A DNA stretch of 10,574 bases, from NCBI GenBank assembly GCA_002316235.1, contig DCDD01000208.1:1-10574 (forward strand), read 5' to 3'. The DNA comes from Bacteroidales bacterium UBA1064. GTDB lineage: Bacteria > Bacteroidota > Bacteroidia > Bacteroidales > Tenuifilaceae. The number at the start of each line of letters is the position of its first letter. Within the stretch, counting starts at the first letter, position 1. The notes below the pieces were generated by a model. That model did not search any database, was not told the DNA's origin, and saw nothing but the letters and a program-made list of their open reading frames with translations. Positions 1 to 7,002 of the stretch are shown here, piece by piece. The translations under genes were made by a program, and so were the position numbers.

Positions 1-410
1 CTCTGCGTTCCAAGCTTATTAACTGGTATGAATACGCTGGAGAGGGGTTTAATGTGCATGAGCAGGTCGTTTACGGGAAACTTCACCTCGTCAAACCTTT
101 TTGCCAGCAGGTGAATAAGCACCATGCCATCGAGCCCACCGAGCGGGTGGTTCGATGCAAAAAGGTAGCGTTGGTTATCCTGCAGGTTTTCCAACCCCTC
201 AACCGAGTAGTTTACCCCCATTGTGCTGAGAACTGCCTCCACAAACTCAGCTCCCTGCTTATGCCCATGCTTGGCCAGAATCTCATTTATTTCGTCCTGA
301 TGAACTATACGCTTTAGGTAGTTGACAATGAAACGGGGGAGGCTTTTTTGAAGCGTTGGGCTTTTTGAGGCAATAACCTGATCAATGTCTATAAAATTTT
401 TTTGTTCCAC
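1..410 (-). CDS. PlsC-like lysophospholipid/glycine-lipid acyltransferase, N-terminal part (3' end outside window)
   Basis: Partial gene read on the minus strand: 136 codons are visible and the C-terminus lies beyond base 1. The start is GTG at 410, because an in-frame TAA lies four codons upstream and no other start codon falls between them. A -7 promoter element sits 23 bases upstream. The visible protein begins with a helical segment (about 8-66, including YLKRIVHQDEIN at 31-42). The acyltransferase core follows, with the signature SNHPLGGLDG at 86-95 and an FPVND segment at 111-115. His88 and Asp94 would be the catalytic pair of the PlsC/GPAT fold. Here they are five residues apart, not the usual four. 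From memory, this N-terminus resembles Bacteroidota acyltransferases annotated as 1-acylglycerol-3-phosphate acyltransferases, a group that includes the O-acyltransferase GlsA of glycine-lipid synthesis. The exact substrate (lysophosphatidate or N-acylglycine) cannot be settled from this fragment. An N-acyltransferase partner (GlsB) just beyond base 1 would favour the glycine-lipid role. The family call is fairly sure; the substrate is not. Confidence 0.82.
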   Translation of the reverse strand, partial: MEQKNFIDIDQVIASKSPTLQKSLPRFIVNYLKRIVHQDEINEILAKHGHKQGAEFVEAVLSTMGVNYSVEGLENLQDNQRYLFASNHPLGGLDGMVLIHLLAKRFDEVKFPVNDLLMHIKPLSSVFIPVNKLGTQ

Positions 411-432
411 CGATAATGTTTCTTATGTTCTG

Positions 433-440
433 CAAATATA
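433..440 (-). promoter_or_regulatory. Bacteroidota -7 promoter element for the acyltransferase gene
   Basis: On the minus strand the sequence reads TATATTTG, a perfect match to the Bacteroidota consensus TAnnTTTG. It lies 23 bases before the GTG start at 410, so transcription would begin near 427 with a leader of about 17 bases. No TTG lies 19-21 bases further upstream, so the -33 half is missing or degenerate. It suggests that the acyltransferase is transcribed separately from marC. Confidence 0.55.
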
Positions 441-481
441 GCAATGTATGAGGATTTTTTGTGGTGATTATTAGCTCGAAG

Positions 482-1105
482 TTACACGTGTCCAGCAACT
501 GAAACCACAAACCCCCAAATTCCATTTAGCGTCATTTGAACCCCAATAGTGGCCACTATAAGTCCAAAAATTCTAACCAGTGGATTCATAAGGTTGAAAC
601 GGTTTAAGAATCTTGCTATATGCTTGGCGTAGAGCATGAAGAGGAGGTTAATGGCAAGGGCAGCAACAATGGAAACAATGGTGTTGAAGTGTCCATAGTG
701 GGCTGGAAAGGTAACAGCAGCTGTAATGGTTGCTGGTCCGGCAATCATGGGTATGGCAATGGGAACGGCCGTTATATCGTGTATGCTGATGTTCTGGTCA
801 ACCTTTATAAAAATGCCCTTTTGCAATCCGGTAATACCATTGTAAAACAAAACCACGCCGCAGGTTATCTGGAAGGCGTACAGCTCGACATGGAAAACGT
901 AGTTGAAAACAACCTCTCCTAGCAGGAGGAAGAACAACAGAATGAGCAATGCTGTTAGGCTCGACTTAAGAGCAACCATTTTGGTATCGGCTTCGCTGAA
1001 CTGATCCTGAAGGCTTGTCATTACGAATACCTTTTGGATGGGGTTAACCAGCGCCAGCACGGCTACAAAACAGCTTAGCAGCAATTTTAGCTTTAGGGCA
1101 AACAT
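482..1105 (-). CDS. MarC-family integral membrane protein (UPF0056)
   Basis: A 207-residue inner-membrane protein with about six hydrophobic segments (roughly 5-29, 46-69, 73-93, 111-131, 141-162 and 178-204). Two family signatures are visible: LALVNPIQKVF at 17-27, with the conserved Asn-Pro, and IAIPMIAGPATIT at 116-128, the second half-repeat with its conserved Pro and Gly-Pro. The length matches the family's usual 200-220 residues. The protein looks complete and starts at ATG 1105. MarC proteins are conserved but have no established transport substrate. The old 'multiple antibiotic resistance' name comes from an operon neighbour in E. coli and should not be read as function. The gene lies downstream of a strong terminator, so it probably has its own promoter. 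The next gene is 71 bases downstream and appears to have its own -7 element. Family call confident, function unknown. Confidence 0.93.
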   Translation of the reverse strand: MFALKLKLLLSCFVAVLALVNPIQKVFVMTSLQDQFSEADTKMVALKSSLTALLILLFFLLLGEVVFNYVFHVELYAFQITCGVVLFYNGITGLQKGIFIKVDQNISIHDITAVPIAIPMIAGPATITAAVTFPAHYGHFNTIVSIVAALAINLLFMLYAKHIARFLNRFNLMNPLVRIFGLIVATIGVQMTLNGIWGFVVSVAGHV

Positions 1106-1122
1106 GTTTCAACTTCTGTGTG

Positions 1123-1141
1123 AAAAACTACTACCGGTAGT
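1123..1141 (-). promoter_or_regulatory. Candidate marC promoter with adjoining 12-bp palindrome (possible operator)
   Basis: On the minus strand TAGTTTTT (1130-1123) matches TAnnTTTG except at the last base, and would give a leader of roughly 10-15 bases before the marC ATG at 1105. Directly upstream and sharing base 1130 is the perfect palindrome ACTACCGGTAGT (1130-1141), which would lie in the promoter spacer, a usual place for a repressor site. No -33 TTG at the expected spacing was seen. The palindrome is real; both roles are inferred. Confidence 0.3.
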
Positions 1142-1249
1142 CAACAGGTTGGCGTAAAAATGCCTTTTGGTTTCATTGCGGGAGATGAATAGGCAGTAAA
1201 AGGTTGACACAGCCAACATTATTGATTGGTACCGGGTATTGCTTTAAAC

Positions 1250-1293
1250 AATAAAAAGAACGAGTATGTTCTTACACATGACCACACTCGTTC
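1250..1293 (-). terminator. Rho-independent terminator closing the OmpA/DUF5723/lipoprotein cluster
   Basis: Reading the minus strand just past the OmpA-protein stop codon, GAACGAGTGTG (1293-1283) pairs with CATACTCGTTC (1268-1258) in an 11-bp stem with one G-U pair and a 14-base loop. TTTTTATT (1257-1250) follows immediately. The hairpin starts 17 bases after the stop codon, the usual position for an intrinsic terminator. There is no T-run on the other side, so it should act on leftward transcription only. Confidence 0.88.
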
Positions 1294-1309
1294 GTTTCAT
1301 CAGATTGTA

Positions 1310-3676
1310 TTATATTCCTACAATGGTAAACTCAACCCTTCTGTTCTGAGCCCTGCCGGTTGCTGTTGCGTTGCTGGCTTTAGGTTTGTTGAAGCTATAA
1401 CCTTTTGAAGTTATCCGCGAGGCGGGGATGCCCATCGATACCACATAGTCAGCTACAGCCTTTGCCCTAAGGTTGGATATTTTTTCGTTTATAGCTGCCG
1501 AACCCGTGTTGTCCGTGTGCCCGCCAATTTCAACTATTACATTGGGGTACTCGTTGAGGAAATCCACCAGGGCATTAAGCGATCGGAACGACTGGGGTTT
1601 CAGGGTTGATTTGCCCGTTTCGAAGTAGATAAAGTCAATGTTAACCGCCTGTCCAACCTCAATAGGTGTAATGTAGAAGTTCTTGGGAACCTTGGTGCCT
1701 TTTTTAGTCTTGGTCAGGTCAACCTGCTCGTACTTGTTGTAAAAGTTTTTTACCGATGGAAGAATGTCGTATGAAACGCCTACAGGAAGTTTCAAGGTGT
1801 AGGCAGCAGTGGTAGAATCGTAAATAAAGGCCCTGGTTTCAACTCCATTCACCTTGAGTTTTACAGGAATACTCGATTCAACTGGTTGTCCGGTTTTTAG
1901 ATTGATAACCTTACCGTAAAGCGTTGCCATGTTGGCATCCTTACGTTCAGCATATACGTCGTGATTTATACGGGTAAACTCAACGTAGCCGGTTAAATCA
2001 ACCACGTTATCCAACGGGTTGTAATCCTTTGAGCTGATTGCCAGGTTGTGTTTTATCCCGTAGGGTAGTTTAATGGTAAACTCTCCGGTAAACGGATCAA
2101 TAGCGATACTATCGGCAGGGTAACCGTTAACCAGTAGCTTGGGTGAAGAGGAGCCGGGAATGGGGGTAAAGGAAACGTTATCCATGGCAATACCGTAAAC
2201 TTCGACCCATGGTGCTGAGGTTACATGAAAATCTACCTGTTTCTCGGTGTAGAAGGATATATTGCTTACATCAACCGTATCCGCTTCCGACCTGTAGTTT
2301 GGGAGGTTAAGCGAAACCACATACTTCTGGCCTAGTGGCAGCAGTGCCTGGTAGCCTGAAATATCCCTGATGTACTTCACCGAATCATTTTCTAGCCCGT
2401 TTATAAGCACCTTGAAGCCTATTTCGGGAGAAATGGGTAGGTTGGTTCTGGTATTGATTACCTTACCAAATATTTTAACGTAGGGAATTGGCTCAAAGTA
2501 AAGGTTTAGCTCAACATCAGTGAACTCCTTAATGCCCGTGGCATCGTATAATTCGGGTATTCCAATCCAGTTTTTCATTTCGGGTTGAAGCTGGTAGCTT
2601 TGGCCAAATGGGAGCAGAAGTTCGTAGGATGCCGCTGCCCTATCAACCTTTAGCTTTTCTGGTTCAGAGCCATTCACTTTTAAGGTGTAGCTTGTATCGG
2701 CCAGCATTAGTTTTTGATCAGCCTTGTTGAGAACCAACCCGTGAAGCCTTACGAACGGGTTTTCCTCAAATATTTTAACCCTGAAGATATCTGACTTCCC
2801 GAGGGAGTTTGTATTGGAGCAGAAGTATGCCCAGCTACCCTTACTGTTCAGGTGGTAGTAGCATTCCCAACCCGGAGTGTTAATTGTATCGTTTAGCGGT
2901 ATGGGCTCCGACCAGCTGCGGTAGGTATCATCGGTGCGGTGGCTCATGTACAGGTTGTTATCACCATTAATCTTGCAGCTGTAGTACAGGGCGTTACCAT
3001 CGGAGGTAAGGAAAGGTGCCTCCATGCTTTCGCACTTGTTATTTCCTAGAAAATTTATTTTTTTAGGTTTGGAGTAACGCCTGTCGCCTTTTCGCTCGGA
3101 CAGGTAAATGCTGGCCTTTTTACCATTTACTTTTTTACTGAATGCCATGAAGAGTTTTTGCTCGTCGGGGCTTACGAATATAGTTGTGGTTTTTCCCCTA
3201 TTCTTGTTGCTATAACCCTTTACCTCAACACTTTGAGGTTTCCCCCAATTTTCATTCTCAACTTGCTCAACAGTCGAAAGTCCCCTTTCAATCCAGTACT
3301 TTCCATTTGGAGAGTAATGGCCATTAATGAGAAAAGTTTTCCCGTTGTTCAGGATGGCAAACAGGGCGTTGTACCTACCAATATTAACAGCACGGGGTAG
3401 CCTTTGGGCCTGGCTCCATGTTCCGTCGTCTCCTAAAACGGAGTACCATATATCCTGGCTGTTAACGCCTCCCCATGTATTCTCTGGGTTGTTGGCCCTC
3501 GAAAAATACAGAGTTTTACCATCGGGATGCAGTATAGGGTTAATTTCAGGGTATTCAGAATTTACCCTATCTCCCAGGTTGATAGGGGTGAAAGAGGTCT
3601 GGGCCTGCAGGCCTAACGCTACCATGCTTCCAAGAAGCAGTGCTACTATTTTATTCTTAATTCCTGATACTCTCAT
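1310..3676 (-). CDS. OmpA-family outer-membrane/peptidoglycan anchor with PD40 propeller and four tandem beta-domain repeats
   Basis: A 788-residue exported protein. A signal peptide (about 1-25) ends at LQA before Gln26. Residues about 27-305 carry five WD40-like PD40 motifs, such as HPDGKTLYFSR (50-60), SPDEQKLFMAF (169-179) and TSDGNALYYSC (224-234), consistent with a beta-propeller. Residues about 308-672 are four tandem repeats of roughly 91 residues, resembling carboxypeptidase-regulatory-like beta-sandwich domains. The C-terminus (about 677-788) is an OmpA peptidoglycan-binding domain with NIDFIYFETGKSTLKPQS at 679-696, GHTDNTG at 719-725 and GRAQNRRVEF at 774-783. Asp722 and Arg737 have the 15-residue spacing of the pair that holds diaminopimelate in OmpA. 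The protein should anchor an outer-membrane or periplasmic complex to the cell wall. Its gene starts 43 bases after the DUF5723 gene with no promoter between, so the two are very likely co-transcribed. The PD40, beta-domain and OmpA order recalls PorE of type IX secretion, but no TPR region is visible. Domain calls are confident; the partner is inferred. Confidence 0.92.
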   Translation of the reverse strand: MRVSGIKNKIVALLLGSMVALGLQAQTSFTPINLGDRVNSEYPEINPILHPDGKTLYFSRANNPENTWGGVNSQDIWYSVLGDDGTWSQAQRLPRAVNIGRYNALFAILNNGKTFLINGHYSPNGKYWIERGLSTVEQVENENWGKPQSVEVKGYSNKNRGKTTTIFVSPDEQKLFMAFSKKVNGKKASIYLSERKGDRRYSKPKKINFLGNNKCESMEAPFLTSDGNALYYSCKINGDNNLYMSHRTDDTYRSWSEPIPLNDTINTPGWECYYHLNSKGSWAYFCSNTNSLGKSDIFRVKIFEENPFVRLHGLVLNKADQKLMLADTSYTLKVNGSEPEKLKVDRAAASYELLLPFGQSYQLQPEMKNWIGIPELYDATGIKEFTDVELNLYFEPIPYVKIFGKVINTRTNLPISPEIGFKVLINGLENDSVKYIRDISGYQALLPLGQKYVVSLNLPNYRSEADTVDVSNISFYTEKQVDFHVTSAPWVEVYGIAMDNVSFTPIPGSSSPKLLVNGYPADSIAIDPFTGEFTIKLPYGIKHNLAISSKDYNPLDNVVDLTGYVEFTRINHDVYAERKDANMATLYGKVINLKTGQPVESSIPVKLKVNGVETRAFIYDSTTAAYTLKLPVGVSYDILPSVKNFYNKYEQVDLTKTKKGTKVPKNFYITPIEVGQAVNIDFIYFETGKSTLKPQSFRSLNALVDFLNEYPNVIVEIGGHTDNTGSAAINEKISNLRAKAVADYVVSMGIPASRITSKGYSFNKPKASNATATGRAQNRRVEFTIVGI
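1661..2755 (-). repeat. Four tandem ~91-residue protein repeats within the OmpA-family gene
   Basis: Residues about 308-397, 398-488, 489-580 and 584-672 repeat one pattern: a hydrophobic strand ending in a Gly-containing turn (LHGLVLN, IFGKVIN, VYGIAMD, LYGKVIN), then a K-x-x-(V/I)-N-G turn, then Y/F-x-x-x-LP-x-G, and finally an aromatic plus Asp-Val/Leu segment. The Asn of the N-G turn falls at residues 335, 426, 517 and 610, a spacing of 91, 91 and 93. DNA identity between the copies is not obvious, so this is an old domain duplication and not a recent DNA repeat. The fold is probably a carboxypeptidase-regulatory-like or Ig-like sandwich. Confidence 0.75.
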
Positions 3677-3719
3677 GTGTGAAACGGATTAAGTCGGAAA
3701 TTCATCAATTTGTGTTGCA

Positions 3720-5072
3720 TTAACGGAAGGGCAATCCTTCGGGTTGGTTTATTCTACCGAATACAAGATTCACACCTACCCTAATGTTGAAGTTTGTAGT
3801 AGTCAGCGGGTTATGGGCGGCGTAAAGGTTGTCGGCAACCACAAAAATTTGCAGTGGGCCCGGCTTCAGCATTAGGCCAAGTCCCAGATTGGTAAAAGAT
3901 CTCTGGTTGATGGATGCCGTGCCAACAATGCTGAAAAACCGGCCAATCCCCTGCGAAAGGCTTAGGGTTAATGCGGTGTAGAGTTTCTGGTTAACTACTC
4001 CGGAAAAGGAAAATCCAACAGTTGTTCTACGAGCCAGGTCGTAGCTAGCCGTAAGGTTAAACTTCGGGTTGAGCCATGTGGTGTACTTGTTGTATATGGT
4101 GTCACGGTGAAAATCCTCATCGAGGATATTTTCAAAAATGGAGTCCACCTCAACATCGTTGCCGTAAAGGAGGTCGCTCATGATATCCAGCCCGGTGAAG
4201 TTGGTGTTTCCGTTAAGGGTGTAGGTTTCAATGCTGTCCTTCCATGTGATAAACCCAACGTCGCGGAATGAAAGCGAAATTCGTGTCCGGTCGTCATACC
4301 TGTAGGTAGCACCCCCGCTAAGCGCAAATCCTTTGTTCTTGAAGTTGGTAAAGTAATCGGTTATCCACTCAGGTTCTTCAACATGATCGAAGCTGGGATC
4401 GCCATTGCCATCTTTGGGAATGCCCGATGTTCTCAGCTGGGCATCTGCGTTGGCCAGCTGGCCGTACATTTCATCTTCCACCTTAATGCTAAGCCTTGTG
4501 GGGTTAAAATTAATGTTGCTTAGGCCTTGTAGCAGGCTAAGCCTGCCACCAAAAATCCAGTGGGGGTACTCCTTCGTCATGCCAAAGGAGTACTCGTTGA
4601 ATAGGGAGGTGAAAATCTTCAGGTTTGAGAAGTCGAGGGTTTGGCCGATGTAGGGTTCATTACCCTCAATAACCATGCGGAAAAGATCGTATGGGTAGAA
4701 AAACGACGATTCCATTTTTTGCCTAATGGCAAACCAGTAGTACCCATTAAGAATTTTTGTACGAATATGGAAGATGTCCGTATTCTCACCCATGTAGAAT
4801 AGGTTTTTATCCCTGAGATCGTCGAGCAGCAGGTTGGGGTCAAAGTGCATGGTGTCATCCCTGAATATAAGCACGTTGTTAGGCACGAACCCATTTGTAA
4901 CTACCTGGGTATAAATACTAAAGCCCATGCTGAATGTATGTTCAGGGATAACGGTAGGATTTACGAACGATGACTGAAAAACACCGGGCATGAATGGTAG
5001 CGTTAGCTCCGATTGGGCCTTGGCATAAATGCCGACGGTGAGTATTAGTGCTAGTAAAGACAGACGTTTCAT
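3720..5072 (-). CDS. DUF5723-like outer-membrane beta-barrel protein
   Basis: A 450-residue protein with a clear signal peptide, MKRLSLLALILTVGIYAKA, followed by Gln20. The mature part is rich in alternating polar/hydrophobic stretches with aromatic girdles and glycine, for example FALSGGATYRYDD, TRISLSFRDVGFITW and RTTVGFSFSGVVNQKLYTALTLSL. It ends in paired strands around NLGLGLMLKPGPLQIFVVADNLY and FNIRVGVNLVF. This is the pattern of an outer-membrane barrel. The early FQSSFVNPTVIPEH segment and the overall layout fit the DUF5723 group of Bacteroidota proteins, which are related in style to PorV/FadL and PorP/SprF barrels. The gene sits between a large lipoprotein gene (190 bases upstream) and an OmpA peptidoglycan anchor (43 bases downstream), so it likely forms the membrane core of a three-part complex. 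Substrate is unknown, and barrel or secretion-partner roles are both possible. Family call good, function inferred. Confidence 0.82.
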   Translation of the reverse strand: MKRLSLLALILTVGIYAKAQSELTLPFMPGVFQSSFVNPTVIPEHTFSMGFSIYTQVVTNGFVPNNVLIFRDDTMHFDPNLLLDDLRDKNLFYMGENTDIFHIRTKILNGYYWFAIRQKMESSFFYPYDLFRMVIEGNEPYIGQTLDFSNLKIFTSLFNEYSFGMTKEYPHWIFGGRLSLLQGLSNINFNPTRLSIKVEDEMYGQLANADAQLRTSGIPKDGNGDPSFDHVEEPEWITDYFTNFKNKGFALSGGATYRYDDRTRISLSFRDVGFITWKDSIETYTLNGNTNFTGLDIMSDLLYGNDVEVDSIFENILDEDFHRDTIYNKYTTWLNPKFNLTASYDLARRTTVGFSFSGVVNQKLYTALTLSLSQGIGRFFSIVGTASINQRSFTNLGLGLMLKPGPLQIFVVADNLYAAHNPLTTTNFNIRVGVNLVFGRINQPEGLPFR

Positions 5073-5074
5073 CC

Positions 5075-5104
5075 GAAAAGTATGTTAATATTATTAGTTG
5101 ACAA
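5075..5104 (-). promoter_or_regulatory. Possible internal promoter immediately before the DUF5723 gene
   Basis: On the minus strand a TTG (5104-5102) is separated by 19 bases from TACTTTTC (5082-5075), which matches TAnnTTTG at all fixed bases except the last. Spacing is correct for the Bacteroidota sigma factor, but the -7 box ends only two bases before the ATG at 5072, so the transcript would be almost leaderless. The region is AT-rich, so a chance match is quite possible. Confidence 0.25.
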
Positions 5105-5262
5105 TAAGTTGTGCTTTCACTTTTTAGTTTTCACCAGCATTTGGAGTTCATAAGGCTTGCCAAAGGCAAATATTCAAGTTTAACTTATTCACGGTTGCGT
5201 TAAATCAAATCGTGGGCGCTTCATTTGTAGCTGTATAGCTATTTATCGGCATACTCCTAACA

Positions 5263-6939
5263 CTAGGAATCGAATCTAACCGTTCCTTTTGCCTTGATGC
5301 TCATCTGAATATCTATGGAGTTGGTGCTTTCAACAACTATGTTTTGATGAGTGCTCCCCCCCGTTTTAAACCGTACCTGAAGAACGAGCTTGGTGGCACC
5401 CTGCATTTGTTTATACCTATTTCTGTCAATCGAAATTTCAGAAATTTTTACGTTTGGAGTTGTGACTTTTCCGGTTGATGGGTTTACTGCAGCGCTTTCA
5501 ATAAGCTGCTCTTCTGCCACATTTGTGTATAGCCTGGTAAGTTCATGGTCGTAATCGTCAATAAAGTAAGCCTGGAAGTAAACATTCAGGGGAATACCGT
5601 TGTTAAACCTGAACTTCAGAGTTAGGCTCAACTCGTCGTCATCTTCCATGTTCAAATCGTTCTCAATATCCGGAAGGTCTATCTCTACGGTATCGCGAAT
5701 GCCGTTAGTCTCAACCCAGCCAACCAGCGGAACTTCTACATTACTGAAAAGGGTAAGGTTGGAGTTTTTTCTAACAAAGTAGTCGTGGCTGGTTGAGGCA
5801 TCGCCAAGGGTAATTCCCGATTTAAGGGTAAAATTGTTAGGGGCAAAGTCGAAAACATCCTCAATGTTGGAGTTTTGATAGTCCAGCTTTAGGGAGTCCA
5901 TTGCAAATTCCTGGGATGGGCTCCCAACATAGTTTAACGAATTGGGTGCACCAATGAGTAGTGACCCATCGGGAGGAACAGTTTCGTTAACCACGTTCAT
6001 GGATCCAGTTTGGTCGTTGCTGGCTACCAGCTGGTTAACGTTAAGCGACAGGGGAATCCCGTAGCTGTTGGCGAGCTTAAACATAAGGTTGGGCTCGGCC
6101 AGGTGCTGGTAGGCAATGTAGGTGGAACGAAATATATCCAACGGAAAAGATTGGTCGGAAAGGTTGATGGTTTTATTAACCTTGCCGTAAATTTCGGTGA
6201 AGTCGAGATTGTTTGCCGAAATGTCGATATTGATGTTATCGCCAGGGTTTATAGAAATGCCCATAGATGTGAGGGTGATGGTAGCGGTAAATGTAAGGGT
6301 GTTGTAGCTGGTGCCGTCGAAAAGGTTAAAGCTGTAGCCCGCCAGGTTTGTTAGCGAAATGGCTTGACTTGAAGCGGGATTGATATTGGGAATGTTGATA
6401 GTGTAGGGTTGATTCTGGGGGGTTAGTAGAAAGTTTAACGTGATGCTGCCGCTAATGATGTTTCCGAAGTTGTTGGTTACGGTAACGTTCATACTTCCCT
6501 GAGATAGCTTGATGAGTTTTAGCTCAGAATCGGCGTCAGGTTGCCAGGTTTGGGTGAAGGTTTTGGGGCTGAAGGTAATACTTTCGCCAGCTGGAGGTGC
6601 AACCGGAGGAATTTCACCTGCATCGGGTTGATAGGTTTTGGAGTAGGCAAATGGTGGAATTGAAAACTCACCACTGGTATTGGCAATTTCCATGGTATCG
6701 CGGAAGGAGAGGTAAAACCTGGTATCGCCTGGTTTAACAATCACAATGGTATTGGCGTCTTCAGTTTCGGCCAGCTCCTTAAAAGTTATAGTGGAGTTAA
6801 CCACCGGAGCAACTATGGAGGGGTTTACAGGTTCCACCTTGAAATTTTCAAAATTTGAAAAATCGTAGCATCCTGTAAGTAGTGCTGTAAGCAAAACCAT
6901 GCTGCCTATTCTGCACCATTTACCTTTATTGTGGTTCAT
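5263..6939 (-). CDS. Large all-beta lipoprotein of unknown function
   Basis: A 558-residue lipoprotein. A basic start (MNHNKGKWCR), a hydrophobic stretch and the lipobox LLTG followed by Cys24 predict cleavage by signal peptidase II and lipidation of Cys24. The residues after Cys24 (YDFSNFENF) carry only scattered acids, not the run of Asp/Glu typical of the Bacteroidota surface-export signal, so surface exposure is uncertain. The mature protein is low in Cys and rich in Asn, Thr, Ile and Ser, with many short beta-prone stretches separated by Pro/Asp turns. It probably forms several Ig-like domains. An N-terminal segment SIVAPVVNSTITFKELAE (41-58) followed by a DTMEI strand resembles, from memory, other unannotated lipoproteins near barrel genes in this phylum. 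No enzyme motif was found. It is the first gene of the envelope cluster, ahead of the barrel and OmpA genes, with a promoter just upstream, so it may be an accessory or displayed subunit. Coding status is certain; function is unknown. Confidence 0.85.
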   Translation of the reverse strand: MNHNKGKWCRIGSMVLLTALLTGCYDFSNFENFKVEPVNPSIVAPVVNSTITFKELAETEDANTIVIVKPGDTRFYLSFRDTMEIANTSGEFSIPPFAYSKTYQPDAGEIPPVAPPAGESITFSPKTFTQTWQPDADSELKLIKLSQGSMNVTVTNNFGNIISGSITLNFLLTPQNQPYTINIPNINPASSQAISLTNLAGYSFNLFDGTSYNTLTFTATITLTSMGISINPGDNINIDISANNLDFTEIYGKVNKTINLSDQSFPLDIFRSTYIAYQHLAEPNLMFKLANSYGIPLSLNVNQLVASNDQTGSMNVVNETVPPDGSLLIGAPNSLNYVGSPSQEFAMDSLKLDYQNSNIEDVFDFAPNNFTLKSGITLGDASTSHDYFVRKNSNLTLFSNVEVPLVGWVETNGIRDTVEIDLPDIENDLNMEDDDELSLTLKFRFNNGIPLNVYFQAYFIDDYDHELTRLYTNVAEEQLIESAAVNPSTGKVTTPNVKISEISIDRNRYKQMQGATKLVLQVRFKTGGSTHQNIVVESTNSIDIQMSIKAKGTVRFDS

Positions 6940-6969
6940 AACCAGCGTTTTTGTTTATGAAATTTTGGT

Positions 6970-7002
6970 GAAATTTAGCAATATTTAAATCACAATTCAA
7001 AA
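6970..7002 (-). promoter_or_regulatory. Promoter of the lipoprotein-DUF5723-OmpA cluster
   Basis: On the minus strand TTTTG (7002-6998) is followed after exactly 20 bases by TAAATTTC (6977-6970). This agrees with the Bacteroidota TTTG-N19-21-TAnnTTTG promoter except for the final base of the -7 box. Transcription would start near 6965, giving an AT-rich leader of about 26 bases before the lipoprotein ATG at 6939. It is the best two-part promoter match seen in the window and probably drives all three envelope genes. Confidence 0.6.

Noticed and set aside
54..317. 87-codon plus-strand frame at the left edge
   Set aside because: It is antisense to the acyltransferase fragment, whose NHPLGGLD motif and start context are convincing.
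620..922. 100-codon plus-strand frame rich in Gly and Asn
   Set aside because: It lies wholly opposite marC, and its odd composition is what results from reading transmembrane codons on the other strand.
482..1105. Antibiotic-resistance role for the MarC-family protein
   Set aside because: The name is historical; the family is not itself a demonstrated drug exporter and nothing around it suggests resistance.
5157..5169. TTGCC/GGCAA hairpin as a terminator before the DUF5723 gene
   Set aside because: Only 5 bp with a 3-base loop and no T-run follows; noted only as part of the gap structure.
6010..6354. 114-codon plus-strand frame inside the lipoprotein gene
   Set aside because: Val/Gly/Lys-rich product with no family resemblance, opposite a lipoprotein gene with promoter and lipobox.
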